Part shown: piece by piece, positions 12,371 to 25,100 of the stretch
Layout: each line of letters starts with the position of its first letter
How positions within the stretch are numbered: position 1 is the stretch's first letter
From: Zonotrichia leucophrys gambelii
Lineage: Eukaryota > Chordata > Aves > Passeriformes > Passerellidae
Length of the DNA stretch: 64,000 nt
Direction of reading: 5' to 3'
NCBI RefSeq assembly: GCF_028769735.1
Contig: NC_088177.1
Coordinates: 10,418,599-10,482,598 of the forward strand
Notes under the pieces: model-generated
Told to the model about the DNA's origin: nothing
What the model saw: only the letters and a program-made list of their open reading frames with translations
Database searches by the model: none
Program-made: the position numbers and the translations under genes

Positions 12371-15300
12371 GAGGTCCTGGAGTTGTGGCTGTGGACAAGT
12401 TGCCTTTCAGCTTTCCAGTGCACATGGAGTGGGACCAGCACAACAGGACCTGTCTGCCCCGCTGAGGAGGTCCTGCAGGGTGCATCACTCTGTGCCCACC
12501 AAGCATGGCTTGGTTTGGGTGTGATTGACCATCTGTGGCTATCCAGAAGCTGCTGGACTGGCTGTGCAAATCCATCCAGCACTACTGGAGTTTGATGTCT
12601 CTTCTTTCTCTGTTCCATGCCCAGGATAACTTCCATGTGACAGCAAAGTGTCAGTATCAACTCAAGATTTCATTTCTGTTTGAAAAGTGAAACTACAGCA
12701 TGAGTCAACTCTCTGAGGTGTAGATCTGTGGGGTCTGTCTGCTTGGGCATCTCCCAGGACACCTCCCAAGGTAAGGACACATCATGGGAGCCCCAGTGAG
12801 CAGGGAGAGGGGAATGCAAACTCAGGGTGTGCAGGTGAGGCCCAGCTGGGTGGCAGCACGTCCTCCAGCCCCTCCCAAGGTGCTGCCTCTCCCAGCACGT
12901 GTCCCACACCTCTCCCAGCTCTCCAGGGATCAGCCTGGGCACCCTGTGCTCAGGCACACACGGGCTTGGACATGCAGGCCACAAGCTCAGGGCATGCCTT
13001 CTAATGAGCCCTTCTCTGTGCCCTGCACTTCCTGAAGGACCTGGCTGATTCCTGCCAGGAAGGTGCCTGCTGCTGCAGTCATTAGGGAAAGGAGGGGTGT
13101 GAGCACTCTCTCCCAGGCTGATTGCAGAGCCACCTTCCTTTCTTGCCCATGTCCACCCTGGGAGTGAGAGAATCAAACCCTTTTTTGGGACAGCTGCCTT
13201 TTATCAATGATCTTTAACCTTTCCTTTGCTAGGAGTGAAGGAGCTCTCAGAAACATTCTGTAGGTAAGCAAGCCCATCACTGTGGTGCTGGTGAGGGATT
13301 ATTACAACACCTATTTTTCTCTACAGCAAGCAAGTTCCCAGCTCCAGGAGGCTGACAGGCCTTGTGTAACTTGTCATTACTCATCAGCACTCCCTATGCT
13401 CGTTTAGATCCCAGGGTGGGGTTTTAATTAGCTGATTTTGTAACAACACCCAGGTGACTTGGTGATGGATAGTCACCCTAGAAACCTATTAAGCAGGAGT
13501 GTGGTGGCTGCATGTCCTTAGAGTTTGCTCTCAGATTGCTGTTTGCTACTAGATATTGAACTTTTGGGGTTGTCTGTCAGCCTTTCCCTATAGCTTCCAA
13601 GGCTGTTGGTGAATAAATCCCACAGAAATGATCTGTACGTTCTCCACTGAAATGTGCAGCTAGGTAGTAGAGAAAGAACATGGGAAGTGCCTGGGCTGGA
13701 AACCCTGTGCTTGTTTTAGAGAATCCACATGGGAAGGAGCATGTGTGAGTGCACTCCAGCTATAGGGGGAATAAATACTGCTCACAACTCAGTTGCTAAA
13801 TCTGAGTAAACCTTTAAGTAGGTGTTTTATTATCCTATAACATAATAAAAATAATGGTTTTTCCTGTGTTTTGTATAATTATGTATATATTGGTCAAACA
13901 ACTGCATTATGGAATGTAGAAAAAGAGCCTTTACTAAATCCACATGACTGAGGGTTTAACTTCCTTTGATGTGCAAATGTAGTTAATTTTTAATTTGGTA
14001 CTATTTTAATCTTTCAAGAAATATGGTTCCATTGCATACAGAACAGCCCACCCATGATCCAGCTGTTGTCCCAGACACATCCTGCCTCTATTTCCTTATC
14101 TTTACAGTCTGTTCCTAGGCCTCTTAACTTGGAAGCTGTTTCATTGGAGTATTTTTGGGCAGCCTTGCTGACACTTTGGCTTGGAAAGCACAACTTGTGC
14201 CCAGCCTTGGAAATACCAATTGTTCTTTACAAAGTCAAATCTATTTTTCCCAGTGACCTTGCTTTGACCTTGTTATCAGCCTTGCCATGAATAGTGTGAT
14301 CCCTAATTAGTGCATCTGTCAGCTGTCCAGGCCCACGTGATGGGACAGGAGCATTGCTGGCAGATTGGAAACCAGCTGAAAGCACCAAGAATGATAAATG
14401 AGAAATGTCAGGATTTGGGCACTGGCATCACATCTGGGTTTAACATTGGTAAAGATCTGAAGGAAGGGTTAAAGGATATCCTAATGAAACTCCCATATCA
14501 CCCACTTGCTCCAGCCTTGGGATTCAGCAGGTTTGTGTAGACTGGGAGTGGGGCCCCCAAAAATAAGGCTTTGTTGTGCTCACACAGTTATGGGTGGGGG
14601 CTGATTCATTAAAACCCCAAGTTAGTGGCTTCACTGCATACTCTGAAGAGCTGTGCATTGCTGAGCAGGAACAGAGTGGGGGTGGCTCTCTTGCTGTACC
14701 AGGGAGAGACTAAGCTGGGGTTCTTGGTGCCTGCCAGGAGCTCCCAGCAGCTGCTGCCTTTCACTGCTCATTTCGTGCCCACAAGTCTTTGCAGACTAAC
14801 TTCTGATCCTGATCCAGGGCTGCATGTTGATGGGATCACAGGAGTTTGTAACCACTGGAAAAGGGGCACTGTGGAGCCTGCAAGCAGCCTTGTGGCAAGG
14901 TAGGAGTGTGTGTGTGGGAGCCTCACAAATCCAGCCCTCAGTGCTGGGTGTGGTGGGAAATGATTCATGCACCTGTAGGTTTGCTAGGACCACATGTGGC
15001 TGAAGGTGACCTTGGGAGGAAAGGAGTAGGGTGAAAGACTGGCTGGGAACAGGGCACCATGGCTTTAAACCCAAAAGTTGCATTTCCTTGCCTTTTCCTA
15101 AATCTGCTCCAGCTGAGCATTGTTGACATAAGAGGAAAAACCCCAACTTCTGCAAATCCTCTCCCAAATGTTTCAGCTTGTCATGCCTCTAATTCATTTG
15201 CAGGAAGCTTGGACTTAGGCTAAAATAAAATTTATTTTTCTGCTTATCTGCTCTGCTATCAGAGTATCTCCAAGCTCTGCTTGGTCTGGGGGCTTGTTCC

Positions 15301-16001
15301 TGCAAACAAGGCTGCCTTGCAGGAATAAGGAGTTAATATCCAAGAACTCTGAGCCAAAAATCAGCTGCACAGTTCTCCTTGACCTCTTTGGAGCAGGGCC
15401 TGTGTGAGATAATTCTTGTATTGATGACAGTGACAAACCATTTGAGGGAAAAGTGCTTCCAGGAGAGGCTGCTTTGCAAATACATTTTAATAGGGGGGAA
15501 GAAATCACCAATAAATAGTGGAAATGTGTTTGGTGCCAGAGTGGTACCATGGTGGTGCCATATCACCTGCAGTTTCATGGGGACTAAAAATTGTGCTGCC
15601 CATTTTAGTTTTTGGAGTGTTCTGAATGTTTTTTAAAAATGCTGGGTGAGCATCTCTCACAAAACCATGTCTTGTGCCTGAATTTGGGCACCCAGGAAAT
15701 GTGTTGGAATTTGCATTTCCAGGCTCCTGCCATGCCATTGGAAGGAACTAGGAGCAATTCCCAGGAAGTGTGTGCAGCCTCTCCTGGGCTGTTCAACAAA
15801 AGCCTTTTTAAACCTTTTCTCAAGTGGTGTTTCAGTTTGTCTTACACCACTGCAGCATCATCCAGTGCTGTGCACTGTGTTGCCTAATCCTGGCAAATCC
15901 TCAGGCAGCTGCTGCTCCACCTGTGAGGGAGTCAGGCCTTTAAATTGGTTATAGACTTTTAAATGCTACCTTCCTTGGTGTGCTGCAAGGGCATGTGATG
16001 T
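12371..16001. other. Intergenic, no gene seen
   Basis: About 3.6 kb without a supported gene or repeat. A moderately GC-rich patch near 12780-13050 gives open frames on both strands, but they lack splice signals and protein resemblance. An AT-rich patch lies near 13800-14010. Confidence 0.45.
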
Positions 16002-16095
16002 TAGAATCATAGAATTGGTGAGGTTGGAAAAGACCTCAAAATCCAAGCATCTATGCAGCCACCACTGTGTTCACCTCAGAACCACATCCCAGAGA
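16002..16095 (-). mobile_element. CR1-like 3' end fragment
   Basis: AGAATCATAGAATTGGTGAG followed by GTTGGAAAAGACCTC is the reverse complement of the CR1-type 3' terminus. Only about 90 bp are recognisable. Confidence 0.75.
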
Positions 16096-18800
16096 TAGAG
16101 ACTGGCACTGACTTCAGGGGGGTAAATCAAAGGAGATCAAGCCTGCACTATCAGGTTTGATCCCCTTGTATTTCACAGCCAAGGCAGGAGTGTTCATGAG
16201 CAGACTGCTGCCTTTTGTGCTGCTGCTGTGTGGAGCTGTCATTTTGGCCAAGAAACCAGTGAAATTTGAGCTATAAATGTGGCCATTTTTCTCATTCCCC
16301 CACTGTGTTGGGGCTGGAGAGAGCCCCCAGCAGCCCCTGAGTGACCCTGTGCAGCAGCTCCTCCACAGCACTTGGCTCTGTTGATGGATCCCTGCCTTGC
16401 TGCTGCTTGTGGCACTCTCAGCAGCCAGCCCTGGCACGTTGGATAGGTAAGGACATGTCCTGCAAGAATGTTTCCAGCATCTGGCAGATCATTCCCTCAT
16501 GGGCTTTATTCTGTCTTGCATCACTTGCCTCACTTTTCATTTCTCATAGAGGTAACTGGGCACTCTTGGGAAGCACAAATGCTGCTGAAATAAAAACTCC
16601 TCTATTTGAAAAAGCATCCCAGGGAAAGGTCTGTTGGTGAGTTCTGCCTTTGTGGGGTGATTCTTCCTGCCCTGGAGGCTGCAGCCCCTGCAGAGTGATG
16701 AGAGCTGCAGTACAGGGGATGAATCATGGCTCTAATAATTTGCATTGGATAAAAATCAGATTTCAGAGCTCCCCTGAGAGCTTTCTCAGCTCTGTGGGCA
16801 CAGAAACAGATGCTGCTTTTCTTCTCAGTGATCTGAAGCACCCCTCAGTGGGTTTGCCCTTCAGCCCAGAAGAGCCCTGGTTGTTCAACCAGAGGAATAA
16901 ACCAGCTGAGGATGTATTAGGAGAGGGAAGAATTTGGTCTTTCCCTCCTTTCCCCCTCTGGCTATTTGCACATTGGCACACTGGGACATGTTCCTGCTCT
17001 GGTCACTTTGTCCCCAGCCTCTTGTGCCATCTGCAGGAATTAAGTACAGGAATTAAAAAGCAGAAGATTATAATGGTTTAATAAAGTCCTCATCCTGTCT
17101 TCTGGAATGGGAATGCTGTGGTGTTTGGGGAGATGAATGCAGGTGCTCTGAGAGCCAACTGACATTGAGTTATTCTGATTTTACAGTGATGATCTTGAAC
17201 AAATGATCCTTTGGGTACTTCCCAAGGGGAATGTTTGTTGACTCAGTTCACAAAGGAAGTAAGGATGTGCATTTGCTTGGGAAAATTATTATCCAAATCA
17301 TAGTGCTCTTTTGAAACAGTTGTTTGACTGAATACCAAAAAGAAGCAATCAGACACTTGCCTTAGAAGACCTTGGCAAGGCAGTGAATGGTGAAATTATA
17401 AATTTCTTCTCTCTTACCCCCTCAGAGCAGAATTATCTATATTTGGATTTCTTTTTTCAGCCCCAGAGAGGAAGTGAATGAAGTTTGCAAATCCTGTTTG
17501 GACCAAATGCAGTGAATCCAGCTGTGCTTCCTCTGTGGAGCTGAACTAAAAGAGTGTCCCAAGGAGCAGTGCTTGTTCTCAACTCCCAGACCTAAATGGG
17601 ATCCCTCTCCCTCCTAAGGATATTTGGTAGAGAAATCAAAAGGGAATGTAGAGCTGGAAGGTTAGACATTTAGGTTTCTTCCCATTGCTATTAAAACTAT
17701 ACCAGGGAAGCTTTTTAGGTTAATTTTAGCTCCAGCTTCACTCCCATTGCTGGAATGTCCAGTCTATTTAGGCTGGAGGTATGTGGGGCAGGGACTGTTC
17801 TGGCTCTGTTGCCATTCCCACCTTTGCAGTGCTTCCTCACCAATCCAGAGAAGCTGTTTCCCTTCACCAAGTACCACATTCTCCCTCTCAGTGCTTTCAG
17901 CAGCCCTTGGATCAAAACTCCTCTGCTGCCACCTCCACTCTGGTCCCTGGGTGGAGTTTGGCAAGGACTCCTTCAAGACGATTTTCATTTTTGAGGCCTG
18001 AAGTTAGTTTGTGGCTGAAAGAAATGCCATGCACAGGAATGGTTTTTGGATGTCTTGTGGAATATGCAGAGAACAGTGAGATGTGGATATGTGATTTTGT
18101 GGATATGCTGAGAACATTGTTTGCCAAGTGCTTCAAGGATGGTCCCAGTGTTAGCAGACACCCAAGGGGGACCAGAGCTCTTCCAGCTGAGCAGAGCCCA
18201 TCAGACAAATCCACATTTCAGATTTATGCTGCTCCTGTTGTGCAATGAGCAGTTCCCTGTGCTGTCATTGCTTTCCACTGTACCTGTCTCTTCTCTTTTC
18301 TCTCATCTTTGGCTGTTCTTTTTAGGTACCACTAGCTTGGGAAATTCAATGATTAGTTGAATAATGAGTATTTAAGCCACACTAATGCTCTGAAATCTTG
18401 TCAAATCTGGCCCATTCTCAGGGGACTTGGTGTGTTTCATGGAAACCAGCCAGTGAGAGCCCCAGCACTCAGTTTCCTGGAGGAAAGGGAAGATGCAGGA
18501 AGCCAAGCAGTTGGATCAGTCCCTGAGATGCAGGCTGTGGCTGGGGATGCTTTCTCCCCAGGCATTCCCTGTGAACTCAGGGAAGTCAGACTGGCCTGGC
18601 AAGTGGCCTAACTCTGCTGCTGCTGATGACACCTCTCCAGCAGAAGCAGTGTGTGGGCAGACAGGGAGTTTCATCATGGGGAGGAGGAGGAGGCATGCAT
18701 CACCTTTTGTTTAAGCAGAAGCATCTTTTTGGAATGCTATCCATTTTATCTGGGAGGGCTTGGACAGGGAGCATCCAGGAGAGGCTGGATATTGTAATTA
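16096..18800. other. Intergenic, distal 5' flank of the ABC transporter gene
   Basis: No supported gene, RNA gene or repeat. Distal promoter or enhancer elements, or an untranslated first exon, could lie here, but I see nothing specific enough to call. Confidence 0.4.
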
Positions 18801-19083
18801 ACACAAGTGGAGGCAGGCTGCTGCATCTGCCCGCCCGCCCAGAGAGGAAGAACCTGTTGAATTTGCTAGGAGCTATTGCTGTGAGGACAAGAGCCACAGT
18901 TCCTGGGAATACAGCAGCCACAAGTGGATGGAGTAGCTGCTTCAGAGCTATGCTGTGGGGAAGAGGCAGAGGCCTGGATTTTGGACACTGGGTGCCCTTT
19001 TGGGTTAGAGCCTCCACTTTTGCCTCCTAAGCGTGGGGAGGAGGAACCCGCAGCCCCCTCGCTCTCGGTCGGGTGAGCCAAGC
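18801..19083 (+). promoter_or_regulatory. ABCA12: Probable 5' UTR and proximal promoter of ABCA12
   Basis: This is the sequence directly before the start codon. It contains a short CCCGCCCGCCC run near 18830 and is GC-richer close to the start (19030-19083). I see no clear TATA box and cannot place the transcription start. The start codon context is AGCATGG, with A at -3 and G at +4, a strong Kozak match. An upstream non-coding exon cannot be excluded. Confidence 0.3.
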
Positions 19084-19152
19084 ATGGCTGCACTCTCCCA
19101 GCACCTCAGGATCCTGCTCTGGAAGAACTGGCTCAGTGTCAAGAGGCAGCTG
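19084..19152 (+). CDS. ABCA12: ABCA12 exon 1 (start codon)
   Basis: Encodes residues 1-23, with a start MAALSQHLRILLWKNWLSVK that matches the human MASLFHQLQILVWKNWLGVK start. The LWKNWL motif is the typical cytosolic N terminus of ABCA transporters, immediately before the first membrane helix. The exon ends at a GTGAGT donor in phase 0. The strong Kozak context and the family match fix this ATG as the start. Confidence 0.95.
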
Positions 19153-22100
19153 GTGAGTGTGGGAACAGAGGAGTGCAGGAGGGAGAGCCTGGAAACACCA
19201 GGAGCTGAGGAGCAGGGGGGCACTGCAGAGAGGGAGCTTGGGCTGGTAGAATGGGAGAGTGGTGGTAGAAGCAGAAGGAAGGAAGGGAATGGCACAGAAG
19301 TGAAGATGGGTCTTGTGTGAAGTCAGGAAGTGAAGATGGATCTTGTGTGAAGTCAGGAAGTGAAGCTGGATCTTATGTGAAGTCAGGAGTCCAGACTGAG
19401 TACCATGGATGCCTCTCTTGTTCCTTCAGGACAATGTCTGTGCAAACAAAACCACGCACAGACTCGTGGGCTGACCTGAGTTAGGGCTGTGGTTCTGTAC
19501 CTGCTGCCATGTGAGTGGCCCTGTGCCTGCTGCACAGCCTCTGAGGAGCCCCTGGGATCTGGGGGTGATGGGGCTGCCCTTCCACAGAGCCATTTGTAAA
19601 GGATGGATAACAAAAAAGTAGCTCAGATGATACTTTTGTTATCCAAGAGGGATGCAGGTAGGACAGGTTTCTAGTGCAGTCCAGTGTGCTGCAAATCAAA
19701 CAGCCCAATGATCTTTGTGTCTGAAAGATAAACCATTGCCAGCAATGTCCAGAGGGGGATCTGAGCTGCAGCAGCATCAGGGAGCAAACATTCCTGTGGG
19801 AGGCATTGCATGACCAGGCAGGGTAGTGTTGTCCCAGTCCAGTTTTGGTGTGTGGTATTTTCAGCAGAAGCCTGGGCAGTTCAGGGAGCTGCAACATAAC
19901 CTGTGCTCCAGAAACCCAAGCGTGGTGGGGTTTGAACTTGCCCTGGTGGAATGGAAACCTTGGCAGGCACAGGAAGTGCTGGCCAAAGAGAACTGTCCAT
20001 GGAGGGTGTGATGTGAGGGTGAAGTGAAAGGCCTTGTATGACTGTGTGCAAGGTCTGTTCCAGCTCACCCTGCCCTATCTGCTGGTTGTGGAGCCTGATT
20101 CAGAGAGGTGCTGGGTGCCTCTGACTCCTGTGGCAATGCTGTGTGCCTCAGAGCCTTCTTCACTGCTGCACAATACACTTTTCCTGAGATGCAGAAGAAT
20201 CCCCATAAATTATCTCTAATTTCTCAAGAGAAATTGTAACAGCCTCGTTAAAAGCAGAAGGCTTGGGTCTCTTTTAGAGTAAATGCCACCTAAACCCTAC
20301 CTGTGCTTCTGACCACAGTCTGGCTTGCTGCAATTCTGGTTTCCTGGGGAGTTGAAATATCAACTCTGTAGAACTGAAATGTCAATTAAAATCTGGCCAC
20401 TGCTGACTGTTTTATGGCAGGCGTGCCTTGCAACCCTCCTTAATTTCCCTCTCTTGCTCCAAATTAGGGAGCTTGCTCAGGCTGAGGAGGGTGTGAGGAG
20501 GTAAACTCAGATCTTTTAGGGAGCAAAGTTGGGCCTGAGTGCCAAAGGGAACTGGAGATATTGGTGTCTCTTGTGTCTTGCACTTCATTATTTCAACAGA
20601 GGCAGGAATTGGAGAGAAAATGTGCACTCAACCACAGATCCTAAGTAAGCTCTGAGAGATTAAATCAACTTTTAGCAGTGAAATAATCCAGCAACTAAGA
20701 AATTATGCAATCTACATCACAGTTGTTAATGTCCCAAGAGCCAGATTGAGGCTGGTTGTGGTTCCATTGGAGTCAACCTGTTCCACCTGCAGTTTGGCCA
20801 GGGTGGTTGTCTTGTTTTTGTTTATTAGAAATGCCTGGGACAGTGGGAATACTGTGGTGTTGCAACTGATGTGCCCAGCTACTATTAAATGCAATTAAGT
20901 CACAGGACAGAGATACTGAGAGAAGACATGTCTGGAAAGTGGGGAGTGTAAGCTCAAAATGGGGAGGGACAATGATTTTCCTGAGTAGGAGCAATCAGTA
21001 TTCATTTATTGTCCCAGGAATGTGACAGATGTCCAGCCCTCCCTTTAGGCAGCTTCTGACTAATATCAGTTTCTGTGCTGTTACCCCATAATTTTACTTT
21101 AGCCTGTGTGGTGCTAAACAAGGAGGACACATTAATAATACCATTTGCATGAGAATTAATCACAGCTCAACTGCATGTTTGGGGACTGATTATAGGGAAA
21201 GCATCTGATATAAAAAAATTACTAAAATATGTCAGTGCCAGTGAGGGATCTTGTTACAGTTTGGCAGTGTATACATCAAAAGCAGGAAGGGCATTGTCTG
21301 TCTGAGCTAAAATGTGGCTGAATGCTAAAATTATAGGAGCACTTCTAAAGGGGTGTGTGGGGAGGTGCCTTGTGGTTTGATGTCTGTCACTTACCTATTT
21401 TGGGGCATGAATTTGCTGCTACTTTCAAGCCTGAGTCACCCCATCAGGGACCATAGGGATGGAGTTGCTGTAGAACAACCATCTTTGAGCTGAATTGCTC
21501 TCCAGGATTTGTCTGTCTGTCTGTTTGGCTTTATGTTCCAGTGAGTGTTACAGGAAATGAAAACACAGTTATGGGCTTGGAATTACTTTGGAAAAACAGC
21601 TTTGGGTAAGATGTACTGATCTTAAAAAGAAGTAGCAACACAACGATGAAAAATGGGATTATTTTGAAGAAAGACATCTTTGCAGTTCCAAAAATGGGCA
21701 TGAAAATAGAACAGCAATTTTGTAGCACAGAGGAGTTTCAGTGTAACTACTGAAAAAAGGAAAACTCTTAATGTAGTAAGCATGGGAGCCAGCTCTCCCC
21801 TAGTGCAAAAGCAAGGGATTATTTGAATAATTACAATTTCCTAGCTCACAAAACTCCAAGGCTTGTATTTTAAGATTTTGGGCATCCTCCCTAGATTGAT
21901 TTACTATACTTAATGATTAATTGTAGTGCTTTCTTAATTCTTGTCCATTGAAAGGGGCAACTCTCATGTCAGAGGCAAGAGTTCTATACATGTTCATGTA
22001 AATTAGGGCAATATTACATGATTTCTCTTCCACCTTAAGTTAGATATATGGAAGAAAGTCTTCCCTGTGAGGGTGGGGAGGCCCTGGCACAGAGAAGCTG

Positions 22101-25100
22101 TGGCTGCCCCTGGATCCCTGGCAGTGTCCAGTACCAGGTTGGATGGGTTTGGGGCACCCTGGGATAGTGGAAGGTGTCCCTACCCATGGCAGAGTGGGAC
22201 TGTATCAGCTTTAAGGTTCCTTTAACCAAAACCATTCTGGGAATCATCTCAGCTCATGTGTATGGACTGCTACAGTCTGGAGATGGAAAGGTGCCAGGGA
22301 TTTGGGCTGCTGGGGTCAGAAGTTCTTATAAGGGATTTGTTCTTGAAGATGTGTGTTCTGTAGGCAGGGTGCACAACTCCATAAACCCCTTCCTCTGCCG
22401 TGCTTGAGCTCCACATCTTGTGAATGACCACTGTGCAAATCCTTCCTTCCAGCTCTACCATGAGGATACACTGCTTGTGAAAAACAGCTACATTTTTTGG
22501 GGGAAAACTGCTGTAGGCTTGTCAAACACTTGAATTTTGGGGTATAGGTCAATCAAAGTCCTATTTATCCATCATTTCACTGAAAGTGAAACCAAGCTTT
22601 GACACTGCAGCTGCTTTATCTTCTGTTGGTGCTTCCCAGCATGCCTTTACTGTGACATAGCAGAGTCTCAAAGCTGGGTAAACACAGTCCCCCGTAATTA
22701 CCAGCCAAACTGAAACCTTGTGCTGCTCTCAGCCTTGTTATTTGCTCTTAAAATCTCTGCTAGTTTTTCTTCCTGAATAGATAATGCTTGGATTTTAATT
22801 GTATGCATGCCAGGACAGGTGTGATTTACAATGCACCTCATAACTCACTTAGGGCCCTGCTTGTACATTCCAGACAGGCTCTGGGTGACATCAATGCCAC
22901 AAACGTAACCGATTTATTTTCATTGCTCTTTTATAGGTATGGTCGTTTGTTTTAATTTCCTGGCCCGTGGTTGTTTTCATAATCTTGGCCATTATCCGTC
23001 TCAAATTCCCTCCAGAGCCACAGCAAAACTGTAAGTAACTGGTTTGTTTTTATGTCTGTGGGGTTTAGCTCTCATTTCAGTGACTGATGTGTTCATTTGA
23101 TGTGTTTTGTTACTTTTACAAATTTGGCTCTGTGTAGTTTCCAGTGGAGATTTCCTAGGATGCATCATGCTGTAAATAAAATGTGTGTGCTCCTCTGAGG
23201 TTGTTTTTGCTCATGGTTGTTTTTTTTTTTCCAAATTAGCTTTATAATTAGAAAACAACCTTAAAGAACTGTCTCATCAAGATTTATTTGGATACTGCAA
23301 TATAAATTTCCAGGATAAACTGAGGGAGAAGAGGGCAGCTGGGGGGAGAGCTTACTCAGTAAAATGAGTGAGGGCAGAGGCTGCAAGTGTGATTATGCAG
23401 GTGAGGTGGCAAACATGAAAGGTTTTACCTTGTGCATGCCACAGGCAAAATGTGCACATTAAAGTATCTCACTGCTAAGGCTCAGCTGAAGAGTGATAGC
23501 TTGCTTGGCTCCTGGGACCTGATGGTGCCTGTGAGCCCTTGTAATAAAGACAGCAGCTCCTAGGGTGGCTCAGGAGTTGTTGGGGGTCAAATGGGTTTGC
23601 ACAAGCTGGTTCTGCTTGCAAGCCTCTCTCCTTGGATCAAGAAGTGTCCATTTCAGAGCAGGGATGCTCTTGGGTCTGCTCTAAAGCATTTCTGCTGAGC
23701 AGTGAGTCCTTACCACCATCAGAGGCATGGCCCAGCCCTGGGCACAATTGTTCATGAAGTTATGGAGCAAGGAGTTCATCCAGTTGGGAGTTTTTTTTAT
23801 CTTTCACAGTGTTAGTTTTGAGTTGAATCAAATGATAAAGCCACAGAATGGTTTGGCTTAGAAGGAGCCTTAAAGATTTTCAGCACCTGGTTGATGGCAG
23901 AGACACCACCATGGGTGACCCACATGGGGCTGCAGGAGCAAAGCCCTGGCATGGGCAGGGGTGGGGGTTTGTATTTGGGGCAGGAGGAGAGCAGCCAGTG
24001 CCTGGCAGCAGGGGACACAAGCATTTGTCTCCCCGTGTTTGTAGCTGTCCCCTGTGTGAGATGTGGCTGGGAGGGATCTGCCTCTGAACACTGGGATGTT
24101 CACCCTGGTGTGATTCTCTGGTTAGAAACTCCTCTTCCTGTGGGAGGTGTGAGACAGGAGCACAGTGTGACAAGTATCAGACATGCAATTAGGATTGTCC
24201 TTGTAGCAGAGAGTCCTTGTTACAGCCTAATCCCACTGAAGCATTGTGCACCTCCTTCCATAGGCAGGGATGCAGGCAAGTTCTTCCTCAAAGTATTCTT
24301 TAATGGGAAAGGACATTCTTGAAATGTTGGGATCATTTTTGAACCCCAAGCCCATCTGCTGTCAGCAAAAGACCTCTTTAGGCCTGTTATATATTCCAAG
24401 TTCTCCCAAATTCCCTGGAACAAGTTGGAGCAGGCAAGACAGGACACGTTGTGCTTTGTGAAAACCCTGGATTTTGCCAAGTGTGGAAATGGCAGACCTC
24501 CCACACTGCCCCACCAGTTGTACTTCCTGTCCCCAATAAATCAGATAAGTTGGATGTCAAGGGAGCCATCTGGATGGGGAAATATTTATTCTTTTATTTG
24601 ACATGGTTATTAGCTTGAACCTATATTTATTTGCAGCATTTTTACTCTGGATGATCACATCTCTGCCTTAATGAATTAACAGCAATAATCTCATGAACTG
24701 CAAGTAGCACCAGCAGTTGTGCTTTGCAGGAAAGGGGAAAGTTGGGCAGTGTCTTTGGATGAGTTCCCTTTCCTTGTGCAGATTAATTTTATTTCAGTAC
24801 AACTCTCAGTAAGTGTGTGAGTGGGCGTCTGTCTCTCTTAGAAGTAGATGATAGGAACTCTCAATTGCATGAGAGGTTTTTTGCTGGAAAATAATGGTTT
24901 TGGTGTGTTCTTGTGATCCAGATGTTCAGAGACCATCTAAGAATCCTGAGGGAATAACAAGGATGCTAACCAGAGCATCAAACAGCCAGTTTCTGCTGCT
25001 CTTATAGTTAAATAAGAACAGTTGCTTGACAATTATTCTTTTTTTTTTTTTTGACAACTGGAAAAAATGTATCAAACTTTTTGCTTGAAAAGCAAAAGAT

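Larger units (their letters stand above)
19153..22936 (+). other. ABCA12: Intron 1
   Basis: A 3.8-kb intron starting GTGAGT and ending TTATAG. It contains a three-unit 30-bp tandem repeat near its start (19298-19388) and a CR1 fragment (22048-22250). I see no further exon. Confidence 0.85.

Noticed and set aside
12784..13035. GC-rich open frames on both strands as a possible gene
   Set aside because: Open frames on opposite strands of the same GC-rich patch, with no family resemblance, splice context or Kozak support, are expected by chance.
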